The notes beneath the pieces were generated by a model. The model saw only the letters and a program-made list of their open reading frames with translations, had not been told where the DNA came from and did not search any database. From assembly GCA_024742275.1 (NCBI GenBank), contig JANSYS010000001.1:1-64000 (forward strand): 64,000 nucleotides of DNA, written 5' to 3'. Source of the DNA: Alphaproteobacteria bacterium. GTDB taxonomy: Bacteria > Pseudomonadota > Alphaproteobacteria > Thalassobaculales > Thalassobaculaceae. Both the position numbers and the translations under genes were made by a program. Position 1 is the first letter of the stretch. Each line of letters begins with the position of its first letter. Positions 35,857-44,040 of the stretch are shown piece after piece.

Positions 35857-36648
35857 ATGATCAATCCACGTCAATGTCGCGCAGGCCGCGCCCTTCTGGG
35901 GATTACTCAACAGAAACTGGCCGAGCTGGCCGGTGTCAGTAAGCGGACGGTGATCGAGTTCGAAGGCGCCATCCGGGTGCCGCAACCGAACACGACGGCG
36001 AGCCTCCGCATCGCCCTGGAAGCCGAAGGGATCGAGTTCTTGCAGGGCGACGGCGCCGGATCGGGTGTGCGTTTCCGCGATCCCGATTTCGAAGCCGCTA
36101 TGGCTCCGCAGCTCGTTTCCCGACGCCAGGCGATGGGGCGAGCCGGATTGCTCGGCGCCAGCGCGGTAGTGGCGGGGACGCTAATAGGCGATGCGCGGGC
36201 AAGCGGACCCGCCAAGAAGATCCCCGGCTCTTTCGCCGCCACGGAAATGTCGGCAAGACGGTTCGAGACGCTCGCGTCGCCGGAACAGAAGCAGGCGCTA
36301 GAGTTGTTTCAATCCGGGATTATGACGATTCCAGACGCCGTGGCTCGACGGGCGACGCTTGTCCAGTTCGACGGTTCGCGTCAGATCATCGTTTGGCAGG
36401 GCAACGGTATCCGCCTTTTCCCCAAGGCACGTAGCCTCTGCGGCACGCCGATGGCGGAGCAACCCGATAGAAATTACGGACGGTGGGCGGAAAGCCGTGT
36501 GAACCGCGCTTTCGAACTAGGCGAACCGGTGTTCGAGTTATGCCGGGGTTTGGTCGAGGTCGATGGGAGCCGAACCGTTTGGCGGTATTATTCACTCCGG
36601 CTCCCCCGCCCGGATGGGTCGACCCTGAACGTTACAACGACCGCATGA
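35857..36648 (+). CDS. HTH (Xre-type) protein with internal twin-arginine/hydrophobic segment and PAS-like C-terminal domain
   Basis: A 263-residue protein. Residues 1-60 form a helix-turn-helix of the Xre type (GRALLGITQQKLAELAGVSKRTVIEFE, then LEAEGIEFL, as in small alphaproteobacterial regulators). Residues 88-118 read VSRRQAMGRAGLLGASAVVAG..., a twin-arginine pair followed by a 15-residue hydrophobic stretch and an ARA site, just like a Tat signal but internal. The last 140 residues (QIIVWQGNGIRLFPKAR...GEPVFELCRGLVEVDG...YYSLRLPRPDGS) look PAS-like. It may be a single-pass membrane-anchored transcription factor with a periplasmic sensor, or two fused proteins. The first ATG is at 35857; TTG codons precede it. 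Confidence 0.6.
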   Translation: MINPRQCRAGRALLGITQQKLAELAGVSKRTVIEFEGAIRVPQPNTTASLRIALEAEGIEFLQGDGAGSGVRFRDPDFEAAMAPQLVSRRQAMGRAGLLGASAVVAGTLIGDARASGPAKKIPGSFAATEMSARRFETLASPEQKQALELFQSGIMTIPDAVARRATLVQFDGSRQIIVWQGNGIRLFPKARSLCGTPMAEQPDRNYGRWAESRVNRAFELGEPVFELCRGLVEVDGSRTVWRYYSLRLPRPDGSTLNVTTTA

Positions 36649-37270
36649 AGTCATCCGCCTGACGACGCGCGAACTCTTTAGATGCGTAGCCGAATAGTCG
36701 CGGCAGCCCGAACGGCTGTCCCGAGCGGTACCATTCTACCTCCGGCTCGAGCCGTTCCGGTCGGAATCGAACGCCCAGTCCCGGAATATTCGGTTTCACC
36801 ATGAAGACGAAGTGCGGGGCATCCCAACGCTCGATTCCAAGCGATCGCCCAACCATCGGCAGCATCCAGACCAGCATCTTCGAAGTCTCGGTCTTGCGCA
36901 TGTCCGGTGTAACGACGATACCCCCCGAGAATACCGCCATGTCACGGATTCGGTCGGTCAGATCCCTCGCCGATCCGGCCACCCGCCATCGGTCGCTCGA
37001 CGAGGGGTACCAGCCTTCCAGCTCGATATGGCTGGTGAGGGTATCCGACAGCACCATGGGGTAGGCCCCATAGGTGGCGATCGGCCGACCGTGTAGTCGG
37101 GCCTCGATCCAGAAGCCATCCGGCGAGTTCTGTGGCGTAAAACCGCTGAAAACGGGTTGACCACCCCGGTCCATGTTCAAAGGTTCGAGCGCCTCGAATC
37201 CGTCGTGCAGAACGAGTTCGAGATCCAGACCCCGCAGGAATGCATTCGTCTCGACAAAGATTTGCCTCAT
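36632..37270 (-). CDS. Conserved hypothetical protein, possibly acetyltransferase-like fold
   Basis: A 212-residue soluble protein starting MRQIFVETNAFLRGLDLELVLHDGFEALEPLN. The segment GGIVVTPDMRKTETSKMLVWMLPMVGRSLGIERW has the strand-loop-helix spacing of a GNAT acetyl-CoA site, and a later strand set precedes PGLGVRFRPERL, but the P-loop-like R-x-x-G-x-G/A is not convincing. I do not recognise a family. It has a good ribosome site (GAGGGAGAG) before the ATG at 37270 and overlaps the preceding HTH gene by 17 bases in convergent orientation. The following 160 bases to sixA hold no gene. Confidence 0.45.
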   Translation of the reverse strand: MRQIFVETNAFLRGLDLELVLHDGFEALEPLNMDRGGQPVFSGFTPQNSPDGFWIEARLHGRPIATYGAYPMVLSDTLTSHIELEGWYPSSSDRWRVAGSARDLTDRIRDMAVFSGGIVVTPDMRKTETSKMLVWMLPMVGRSLGIERWDAPHFVFMVKPNIPGLGVRFRPERLEPEVEWYRSGQPFGLPRLFGYASKEFARRQADDFMRSL

Positions 37271-37431
37271 CCAACTCTCCCTCGACCCTCAGGCCGTCGC
37301 TAGGTTTCGCAAAGCGACCGGACCCGACATCAGGCCCGCGAGAGACGCGGAGAGCGGTCGAGAAGGCCGCTCGAAATACTATCTTTGGAAGAATTGAAAA
37401 ATGACCGCTCGTCTTGGTTTTACAACTCCGA

Positions 37432-37920
37432 TTAAACAAGGTCCTTCGGCACCACAAAGCGGCGAAGGGAAGCCGTCCGAGGCCCAAGCGCTGGCCATCC
37501 GGCGCTGCTGACGAGCGTGGCCAGCGCCCCAGTTGGAAACTTTGTCGCCGCAGGATGTCCCGTCAGAAGCCGGACGGCATCCTCCATACCGGGGTTGTGC
37601 CCAATCACCATCGCCACTCTCGCCTTGACCGGTATCCGCTTCAGCCTGGAGACGATCTCGGAGGCGCCAACTTCGTACAGGTCTCCTGTGACCTCGACGG
37701 ATACACCGTCAGGCAATCCGCCCTGCAGGATCTTCAGCGTCTCAAGAGTCCGCCTCGCGGACGAACAGAGGACGATATCAGGGGCTATGCCCTGTTGACG
37801 GCAATACACGGCCATAGCGGCTGCTGCGCGCTCCCCCCGCGCAGCCAAGCGTCGTTCATGGTCCGCCTCGTCGCCGTCCCAGTCGGACTTGGCGTGGCGC
37901 ACGAGGTGGAGCGTAATCAC
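37432..37920 (-). CDS. sixA: SixA-type phosphohistidine phosphatase
   Basis: A 162-residue histidine phosphatase. The RHG-type signature is LVRHAKSDW (His, Arg, His-like), followed by the LAARGERAAAAMAVY helix, SSARRTLETLKIL, and IGHNPGMEDAVRLL containing the second catalytic His. SixA in E. coli removes phosphate from phosphohistidine of the PTSNtr protein NPr and the ArcB HPt domain. The start is GTG at 37920, overlapping the upstream stop as GTGA, so it is translationally coupled to the hydrolase-OsmC gene. Length is typical. Confidence 0.9.
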   Translation of the reverse strand: MITLHLVRHAKSDWDGDEADHERRLAARGERAAAAMAVYCRQQGIAPDIVLCSSARRTLETLKILQGGLPDGVSVEVTGDLYEVGASEIVSRLKRIPVKARVAMVIGHNPGMEDAVRLLTGHPAATKFPTGALATLVSSAGWPALGPRTASLRRFVVPKDLV

Positions 37921-39170
37921 CCCGTTTCCTCCCCCTCTCCGCTTCCTTCATCGTCCATCGTCGTGACGATCGAAATCTCGGAGTGAAGGGTCCGATGGAC
38001 CGGGCATTTGTCCGCTATTTCGCGCAGCTTCGTTTTTTGTTCTTTGTCGAGCGAACCCTCGATGACGAGACGTCGCTCGATCTGGTCCACTTTTCCCTGT
38101 TCGGTTTCGCATTCGGCGCAATCCTCGGCATGAATCTTCGCGTGCCGGAGATGGGTCTCGAGTCGGTCGAGCGGCCATCCTTTGCGATTCGCATACATCT
38201 TGATGGTCATGTTAGTGCAGGTCCCAAGGGCCGCCAGGAGCAGGTCGTAAGGTGTAGGACCGGAATCGGTGCCTCCGACCGATACCGGCTCGTCGGCCCT
38301 CAAACGGTGATCCGGGCCGATCCCGACCCATTGCGGGAACAGGCCGTCTCCGGCATCCGCCACCAGCACCTCTCCGACGGACGCCCGCACATCGGACGGC
38401 ACCACTGCGGGTAGGAACCTCTCCGCCCAGCCCGACAGAACGGCGGCCACGTAATCGCTGTCAGACCTGCGGGTCAGGAGGTGGTCTGCCTTGTCCAGAG
38501 ACACGAAACTCTTCGGGTGCTTGGCCGCGACGAAGATCTCCGTCGCGCTTGAGATCCCGACCGTCTCGTCGCGCGGCGCATGAAAGATCAGTAGGTCTTT
38601 TCGGAGTTTCGACACCATATCGGTGAGCCGATGCTCCTTCAGGTCGTCGATGAATGTTTTCCGGACCCGGAACGGGCGTCCGCCCAGTTCGACCTCCGCC
38701 TCACCATTCGTCTCGATATCCGCGATCCGGTCGCCGAAATTGTGGACAACATGAAGCGGATCTGACGGCGCCCCGATGGTGGCAACGCCTTTGACCTCAT
38801 CGATCCGCCCGGCAGCGGCAAGGACCGCAGCCCCGCCGAGCGAATGGCCAACGAGAATTGCGGGCGCCCTTAGCGTCCGGCGCATGTGGTCGGCGGCAGC
38901 GATCAGGTCGTCGACGTTGGAGGCGAAGGTCGTGTTGGCGAACTCCCCTTCGCTATGGCCGAGCCCCGTGAAGTCGAATCGCAATACGGCGATCCCGCGT
39001 TCGGCCAATCCCGAGGCGATACGGCGAGCCGCCGCCAGATCCTTCGAACAGGTGAAGCAATGGGCGAACAGCGCATATCCGCGCACGGCGCCGGACGGGT
39101 AATCGATCCGTGCCGAGAGAGAATCTCCCAAGGCTCCGGTGAAGTTGACACTTTCCGTACGCACAGCCAT
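37917..39170 (-). CDS. Bifunctional alpha/beta hydrolase-OsmC family protein
   Basis: A 417-residue fusion. Residues 1-250 are an alpha/beta hydrolase (YALFAHCFTCSKDLAAARR, nucleophile Ser in VGHSLGGAAVLAA, acid/base region VSLDKADHLLT). Residues 280-410 are an OsmC-like peroxiredoxin domain with the first Cys in LLAALGTCTNMTIKMYANRKGWPLD and second Cys in CAECETEQGKVDQIERRL, plus KCPVHRTL. OsmC proteins reduce organic hydroperoxides with a Cys pair. The fusion is known in several proteobacteria; the hydrolase may release a hydroperoxide or thioester substrate. ATG at 39170 has GAGG upstream. Translationally coupled to sixA. Confidence 0.92.
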   Translation of the reverse strand: MAVRTESVNFTGALGDSLSARIDYPSGAVRGYALFAHCFTCSKDLAAARRIASGLAERGIAVLRFDFTGLGHSEGEFANTTFASNVDDLIAAADHMRRTLRAPAILVGHSLGGAAVLAAAGRIDEVKGVATIGAPSDPLHVVHNFGDRIADIETNGEAEVELGGRPFRVRKTFIDDLKEHRLTDMVSKLRKDLLIFHAPRDETVGISSATEIFVAAKHPKSFVSLDKADHLLTRRSDSDYVAAVLSGWAERFLPAVVPSDVRASVGEVLVADAGDGLFPQWVGIGPDHRLRADEPVSVGGTDSGPTPYDLLLAALGTCTNMTIKMYANRKGWPLDRLETHLRHAKIHAEDCAECETEQGKVDQIERRLVIEGSLDKEQKTKLREIADKCPVHRTLHSEISIVTTMDDEGSGEGEETG

Positions 39171-39213
39171 GGTCGACCTCACGGTTTGGCGGGGTTAGTC
39201 GGGGTTCTACCAC

Positions 39214-39750
39214 ATGGCGGTTGAGGAGGGAGCGCTCGCCGACGGCGGCCGGGATCCAGCGACCGTCGATATACGCTTCGCGATACCGTCCGACGCAGAC
39301 GCCCTCGCCCTCCTTAGCCAGGAATTGCTCGCCTTCTATTCCCTGCCGGTCCACTACCAGCGCTCCTATATGGCACATGTGATTGCCGACAAGGCGTTCC
39401 GCGATCCGCCGACGGTCGAGATCCTGATCGCCACCGGCGCCGATCGAGCGCTCGGTTTTCTCGCCTTCAACGAAACCTTCGCGCTGGCCAACTGTCAGAG
39501 TGCGGTCTTCATCCAAGACCTGTTCGTCACCCGCAAGGCGCGGACCGCGGGGGTCGGCCGCCGCCTGATGACACGATTGGCGGAGATCTGCGTCGAGCGC
39601 GGCGTCACCCAGCTCGACTGGACCGCCGATCCTTGGAACGACAAGGCACGCAGCTTCTACGAGGCCATGGGTCCGCTGCTGAAGAGCGAGAAGATGTACT
39701 ACCGGCTGCTCGGTCCGCATCTGGCCAGGTTGGCGGACGCCCAAGGGTGA
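39214..39750 (+). CDS. GNAT family N-acetyltransferase
   Basis: A 178-residue acetyltransferase. Beta-strand 1 is IRFAIPSDADALALLSQELLAFY, and motif A carries IQDLFVTRKARTAGVGRRLMTRLAEICVERG with the acetyl-CoA-binding R-x-x-G-V-G. C-terminal motif B is DPWNDKARSFYEAMGPLL. The acceptor is unknown; close relatives of this type act on diamines or aminoglycosides, among others. It precedes cysK by 200 bases on the same strand and may be co-transcribed. The start at 39214 has only a weak ribosome site, so the true start may be slightly downstream. Confidence 0.85.
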   Translation: MAVEEGALADGGRDPATVDIRFAIPSDADALALLSQELLAFYSLPVHYQRSYMAHVIADKAFRDPPTVEILIATGADRALGFLAFNETFALANCQSAVFIQDLFVTRKARTAGVGRRLMTRLAEICVERGVTQLDWTADPWNDKARSFYEAMGPLLKSEKMYYRLLGPHLARLADAQG

Positions 39751-39952
39751 CGCTGGACATCCCCGTCGCACGCCGAGCGAACCGCATCGCACCTTGGCGA
39801 CCCTTGATGCGGATCCGCGATCACAGTTTTTACCTGCTCCAGGCCGCCAAAGCCTCGCCTGCCCTTTATCCGCGCGCGCCGTCCGGCTAGGCTCCGCCGA
39901 CGGATTAGGCGCGGTTGGCGCCGGCCCAATGGTGACGGATGGAGACGCCCCC

Positions 39953-40957
39953 ATGGACGTGCGCGACGGATTCATCGACGCGATCGGCAATACCCCCCTG
40001 ATCAAGCTCAAGGCGGCGTCGGAGCGAACCGGCTGCACGATCCTGGGCAAGGCCGAGTTCCTGAATCCGGGCGGCTCCGTCAAGGATCGTGCTGCGTTGG
40101 CGATCGTTCGCGACGCCGAGGAGAAGGGGCTTCTGCGTCCGGGCGGCGTGATCGTCGAAGGCACCGCCGGCAACACCGGCATCGGCCTGACCCTGGTCGG
40201 CAACGCCCTCGGCTACCGCAGCGTGATCGTCATGCCGGAGACCCAGAGCCAGGAGAAGAAGGACATGCTTCGCCTGTGCGGCGCTGACCTCCGGCTGGTC
40301 CCGGCCGTGCCGTACAAGGATCCGAACAACTACGTGCGCTTCTCCGGGCGTCTCGCCGAGGAAATCGCCGCGACGGAGCCGAACGGTGCCATCTGGGCCA
40401 ATCAGTTCGACAACGTGGCCAACCGAAAGGGCCACTACGAGACCACGGGGCCCGAAATCTGGGATCAGACCAACGGCACGGTCGACGGTTTCATCTGCGC
40501 TGTCGGTAGTGGAGGCACGCTGGGCGGGGTCAGTTTGGCCCTGAAGGAGCGCAACAAGGACATCCAGATCGGTCTTGCCGATCCGATGGGCAGCGCGATC
40601 TTCGAGTACTATGCCCATGGCGATCTGAAGTCCGAAGGAACATCGATCACCGAGGGAATCGGCCAGGGCCGGATCACCGCCAATCTCGAGGACATCGTCG
40701 TTGACCAGCCGTTTCAGGTCACGGACGAAGAGGCTTTGCCGGTTGTGTTCGACCTGTTGAAGGACGAGGGCCTCTGCCTCGGTGGTTCCAGCGGCATCAA
40801 TGTGATGGGCGCGATCAAGCTGGCCGAGAAGATGGGTCCCGGTCACACCATTGTCACCATCCTTTGCGACGGCGGCGCGCGGTACCAGTCGAAGCTGTTC
40901 AACCCTGCCTTCCTGCGCGAGAAGAACCTGCCCGTTCCGGCGTGGCTGGACGACTGA
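39953..40957 (+). CDS. cysK: Cysteine synthase A (O-acetylserine sulfhydrylase)
   Basis: A 334-residue PLP-dependent beta-synthase. The Schiff-base Lys44 is in LNPGGSVKDRAAL, the phosphate-binding loop is GTAGNTG (EGTAGNTGIGL), and the ligand-binding VGSGGTLGGVSLALKE and SSGINVMGAI segments follow. It makes L-cysteine from O-acetyl-L-serine and sulfide in the cytoplasm. ATG at 39953 has GGAGA nine bases upstream; the frame is open further upstream without homology. It is followed 14 bases later by a mercaptopyruvate sulfurtransferase, linking cysteine synthesis and turnover in one operon. A full CysK length would be about 310; the extra C-terminal tail is common in alphaproteobacteria. Confidence 0.92.
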   Translation: MDVRDGFIDAIGNTPLIKLKAASERTGCTILGKAEFLNPGGSVKDRAALAIVRDAEEKGLLRPGGVIVEGTAGNTGIGLTLVGNALGYRSVIVMPETQSQEKKDMLRLCGADLRLVPAVPYKDPNNYVRFSGRLAEEIAATEPNGAIWANQFDNVANRKGHYETTGPEIWDQTNGTVDGFICAVGSGGTLGGVSLALKERNKDIQIGLADPMGSAIFEYYAHGDLKSEGTSITEGIGQGRITANLEDIVVDQPFQVTDEEALPVVFDLLKDEGLCLGGSSGINVMGAIKLAEKMGPGHTIVTILCDGGARYQSKLFNPAFLREKNLPVPAWLDD

Positions 40958-40971
40958 GAGGACCAGAGACC

Positions 40972-41832
40972 ATGACCGACGCACTCGTTTCGACAGACTG
41001 GCTGGCCGCGCATCTCGACGACCCGAAAGTTGTAGTCCTCGACGGGACCTATCACCTGCCGACCGCAAAGCGCGACGCCGATACCGAGTTTCCTGAAGGC
41101 CACATCCCGGGCGCGCAGCGGTTCGACATCGACAAGGTCTGTGACCCGGACGACCCCCTGCCCCACATGGCTCCCAGCGCCGAGCTATTCGCCAGGGCGG
41201 CGAGCGCGCTCGGCATCGACAGCGACACGACGGTCGTTGCCTACGATGTCTACGGTCTGCAGTCGGCGGCCCGCACCTGGTGGATGTTCCGCCTCTTCGG
41301 CCACGACAAGGTGGCGGTGCTCGACGGCGGTATGCCGAAGTGGCAAGCGGAAGGCCGCCCGATGGAAACCGGTCCGGCCAAGGCGCGCCCCGAGACAGAC
41401 TTCAAAGCGAATTTCCGCCCGGAACTTGTGAAGTCGCGAAACGACGTGCTGGCGGCGGTGGAGGCCGGCGACATCCAGGTCGTCGACGCCCGACCCGCGG
41501 GCCGCTTCACCGGCGATGAGCCGGAACCGCGCCCGGGAATGCGTTCCGGCCATATCCCTGGCTCGCGTTCCATGCCGAGTAGCGGTTTCACCGACAAGAC
41601 GACCAAGACCATGGTGGATACAGAGACCCTTGCGGCGCAGTTCGAGGCCGCCGGGATCGATCCGTCTAAGCCGACGATCTCGTCCTGTGGTTCCGGCGTG
41701 ACCGCCTGCATCGTCGCGCTCTCGGCCTTCCGTCTCGGCAACCCGGACATGGCGATCTATGACGGCTCCTGGTCCGAATGGGGCTCGCGCCAGGACACGC
41801 CGGTCGAGACCGGACCGGCCAACCCCGTATGA
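40972..41832 (+). CDS. sseA: 3-mercaptopyruvate sulfurtransferase
   Basis: A 286-residue two-domain rhodanese. The N-terminal inactive domain begins VSTDWLAAHLDDPKVVVLDGTYHLP, and the C-terminal domain carries catalytic Cys239 in SCGSGVTACIVAL, the CG(S/T)GVT loop that marks mercaptopyruvate sulfurtransferases rather than thiosulfate ones. It transfers sulfur from 3-mercaptopyruvate, a cysteine catabolite, to thiols or cyanide. Its start is 14 bases after the cysK stop and its stop overlaps the next ATG (ATGA), so all three are one operon. Confidence 0.93.
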   Translation: MTDALVSTDWLAAHLDDPKVVVLDGTYHLPTAKRDADTEFPEGHIPGAQRFDIDKVCDPDDPLPHMAPSAELFARAASALGIDSDTTVVAYDVYGLQSAARTWWMFRLFGHDKVAVLDGGMPKWQAEGRPMETGPAKARPETDFKANFRPELVKSRNDVLAAVEAGDIQVVDARPAGRFTGDEPEPRPGMRSGHIPGSRSMPSSGFTDKTTKTMVDTETLAAQFEAAGIDPSKPTISSCGSGVTACIVALSAFRLGNPDMAIYDGSWSEWGSRQDTPVETGPANPV

Positions 41833-42872
41833 GTCTGACCTTCCGACCGATCCGGGACCAGGATGTCGACTCGGTCGTCGACCTCTGGCGGCGCTGCGAC
41901 CTCACGGTTTCCTACAACGACCCGCATCGCGACATCGAGTCGGCGCGTCGGGCGCCGGATTCCGACCTGCTTGTCGCCGAGGTGCTCGGAAAAGTCATCG
42001 CCTCGGTCATGGTCGGCTATGACGGCCATCGCGGCTGGCTCTACTACGTCGCCGTCGATCCCGACAGACGGCGGGAGCGTCTGGGCCTCCAAGTAATGGA
42101 AGCCGCAGAGGACTGGATGAAGGCGCGCGGGGTGCCCAAGGCCATGCTGATGGTGCGGCCGACGAACCAGCAGGCGCTCGGGTTCTATGCCAAGATCGGC
42201 TGGAACGAAATGCCGACGCATGTCCACAGCAAAACGTTCGACGATGTTCCCGCCATCGGACTCGGCACGGTCGACACGGTCGTTACCTCGCTGGAGATGC
42301 TGCACCGGCCGACCCGGCCCTCGCCGCATCCACCGGGCGGGATGCGTACGGCCCTGATCCGGGCGGAACCGCCGACCGTCTCGTTCTACCGATATCTCTA
42401 CAACACGGTGGGAGCGGACTGGACCTGGATTTCCCGTCGATTGATGGCCGACGCGGACTTGTTGGGACACATCGCCGATCCAGCGGTGGAAGTCTACGTT
42501 CTCTATGTTGATGGGGCTCCGGCTGGCTACGGCGAGATCGACCGGCGTCAGAGTGGCGGCGATGTGGAACTGGCCTATTTCGGCCTCCTGCCCGATTTCA
42601 TCGGAAGAGGTGTCGGCCGCTATCTGCTGGACACGATCGTCGACATCGCTTGGACCGGCCCCACGCGCCGCTTGTGGGTCCATACGTGCGATCTCGACCA
42701 CCCGCGGGCCATCGGCACCTATCAGCGAGCCGGTTTCCAACCGTTCGACCAGTATATCGAAACCCTGCCCGATCCCCGGCTTGCCGGCCTGCCGATGCCG
42801 AAACGTCGACCTGCGCCGTCCGATACGGTAGTGGCCTCAGGGGATGACTCGGTGACGCCGATACGCCGCTAA
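41829..42872 (+). CDS. Tandem GNAT acetyltransferase (two GNAT domains)
   Basis: A 347-residue protein with two acetyltransferase folds. Residues 1-145 resemble YpeA-type GNATs (LTFRPIRDQDVDSVVDLWRRC, VAVDPDRRRERLGLQVMEAAEDWM, LMVRPTNQQALGFYAKIGWNEM). Residues 175-330 form a second domain (VYVLYVDGAPAGYGEIDRR, LAYFGLLPDFIGRGVGRYLLDTIVDIAW, LWVHTCDLDHPRAIGTYQRAGFQ) with the R-G-V-G acetyl-CoA loop. In the first domain the loop is RRRERLG, a weaker match. The start overlaps the sseA stop as ATGA. The last 36 bases overlap the convergent PRISE-type gene. Confidence 0.83.
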   Translation: MSLTFRPIRDQDVDSVVDLWRRCDLTVSYNDPHRDIESARRAPDSDLLVAEVLGKVIASVMVGYDGHRGWLYYVAVDPDRRRERLGLQVMEAAEDWMKARGVPKAMLMVRPTNQQALGFYAKIGWNEMPTHVHSKTFDDVPAIGLGTVDTVVTSLEMLHRPTRPSPHPPGGMRTALIRAEPPTVSFYRYLYNTVGADWTWISRRLMADADLLGHIADPAVEVYVLYVDGAPAGYGEIDRRQSGGDVELAYFGLLPDFIGRGVGRYLLDTIVDIAWTGPTRRLWVHTCDLDHPRAIGTYQRAGFQPFDQYIETLPDPRLAGLPMPKRRPAPSDTVVASGDDSVTPIRR

Positions 42873-43898
42873 TGCGCCGAGCAGGCTCTCTCGGCTGGAG
42901 AAGACCGCGTTGAACCCGGCGCGGCGAATCTTGACCGTGGACGACATGTCGTCCCATGTAGCCGAGAACGTGGTGTCGCCGTATGGACCGCTGGCGATCC
43001 GACCGATATCTGGTTCGCTCAAGCCCTCGCGCGCTGCCATCGCCCGCCAGGCATCCGCCGCGGTCGAGAAGGAGTTCGTGAGGCTCTCGGTTTCGACCCC
43101 ACCCGCTTCCAAGCCGAAGAAATCTGCGATCGCCGGCCAGACGTCCCTCCATCGGAAATAGTCGGCGTTGATCACGTTGTAAGGTTGGTTCGCCGCGCGG
43201 GGATCGGTGGCGCACCAGCGCATGGCATCGACCAGGAGTTCGATGTCAGTCACTTGGGATACCCTGTGGAAGTGGCCCTCCGTGCCCGGGAAAGTCAGCG
43301 GGCGACCCTGCTCGCGGCACAGCACCGCGTGAACAGCGACCACACTCAGGATGTTGTGCGGATAACCGAGAGAAAAGCCGATCAACAGATGCGGTCGGGT
43401 GGTCGACCAGGCAAAGCCGCGCTTCGGGGCTTCCGCCTCCAGCCAATCCTGTTGGTCGAAATAGAAGTTCGGCACCGGGCAGCGCGGATCGTCCTCCTCA
43501 GCCGGCGTTTTGAACGGCCCGACATGGCTGCCGTACCACTTCGTACCGTGTACCGCATGCACATGGGCAAGCGGTGCTCCGGCCGCTGTGACAGCGTCCA
43601 CGGTATTGACCAGCATCGCGGTGTTGCGCGCCGCCTCGACGGCGGGGTCGGGGTCGGGCGCGCGGCCGGCATAGAAGACATGGGTAACGCGCCCAGCCGT
43701 ATCGCCGAGTCTGGTCCGCAGGCCCATGCCATCCGCCATATCGGCGCTCACATGCTCCAAGCCGTCGATCGGCGGCTTCGGCGGTGTGCGCGACAGGCCG
43801 ACCACCTGCCACCCTTCCGCCAGCAACCGAGTGGCGATACCGCGTCCGACTATACCGGAGACGCCCGCGATGAGAGCGACACCCTTTCCCGCCACCAT
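42837..43898 (-). CDS. PRISE-family SDR (progesterone 5-beta-reductase/iridoid synthase-like)
   Basis: A 353-residue extended short-chain dehydrogenase. NADPH binding is in VALIAGVSGIVGRGIATRLLAEG. The family blocks are HVFYAGRAPDPDP, HGTKWYGSHVGPFKTPAEEDDPR with the catalytic Lys in GTKWY, PNFYFDQQDWL (the NFYY-type motif with Tyr), and VTDIELLVDAMRWCATDPRAANQPYNVINADYFRWRDVWP. PRISE enzymes reduce enones such as 2-oxo-2-enes; bacterial members have few known substrates. ATG at 43898 sits behind AGGAGG; a GTG further upstream is less likely. Monocistronic. Confidence 0.85.
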   Translation of the reverse strand: MVAGKGVALIAGVSGIVGRGIATRLLAEGWQVVGLSRTPPKPPIDGLEHVSADMADGMGLRTRLGDTAGRVTHVFYAGRAPDPDPAVEAARNTAMLVNTVDAVTAAGAPLAHVHAVHGTKWYGSHVGPFKTPAEEDDPRCPVPNFYFDQQDWLEAEAPKRGFAWSTTRPHLLIGFSLGYPHNILSVVAVHAVLCREQGRPLTFPGTEGHFHRVSQVTDIELLVDAMRWCATDPRAANQPYNVINADYFRWRDVWPAIADFFGLEAGGVETESLTNSFSTAADAWRAMAAREGLSEPDIGRIASGPYGDTTFSATWDDMSSTVKIRRAGFNAVFSSRESLLGALAAYRRHRVIP

Positions 43899-44040
43899 AG
43901 CCTCCTCCCGGTTCACCCGATTGTTGATTGTCGAAAGCAGTAGGTGCGCACCGGCTGACCGGTACGCCCCCAGGACCGCCCCCGCCCCCCGCGGGTTTGG
44001 CCGTCTCGTTGCCGCTGGCCGCGTCGGCGGCCGAGCGCGG

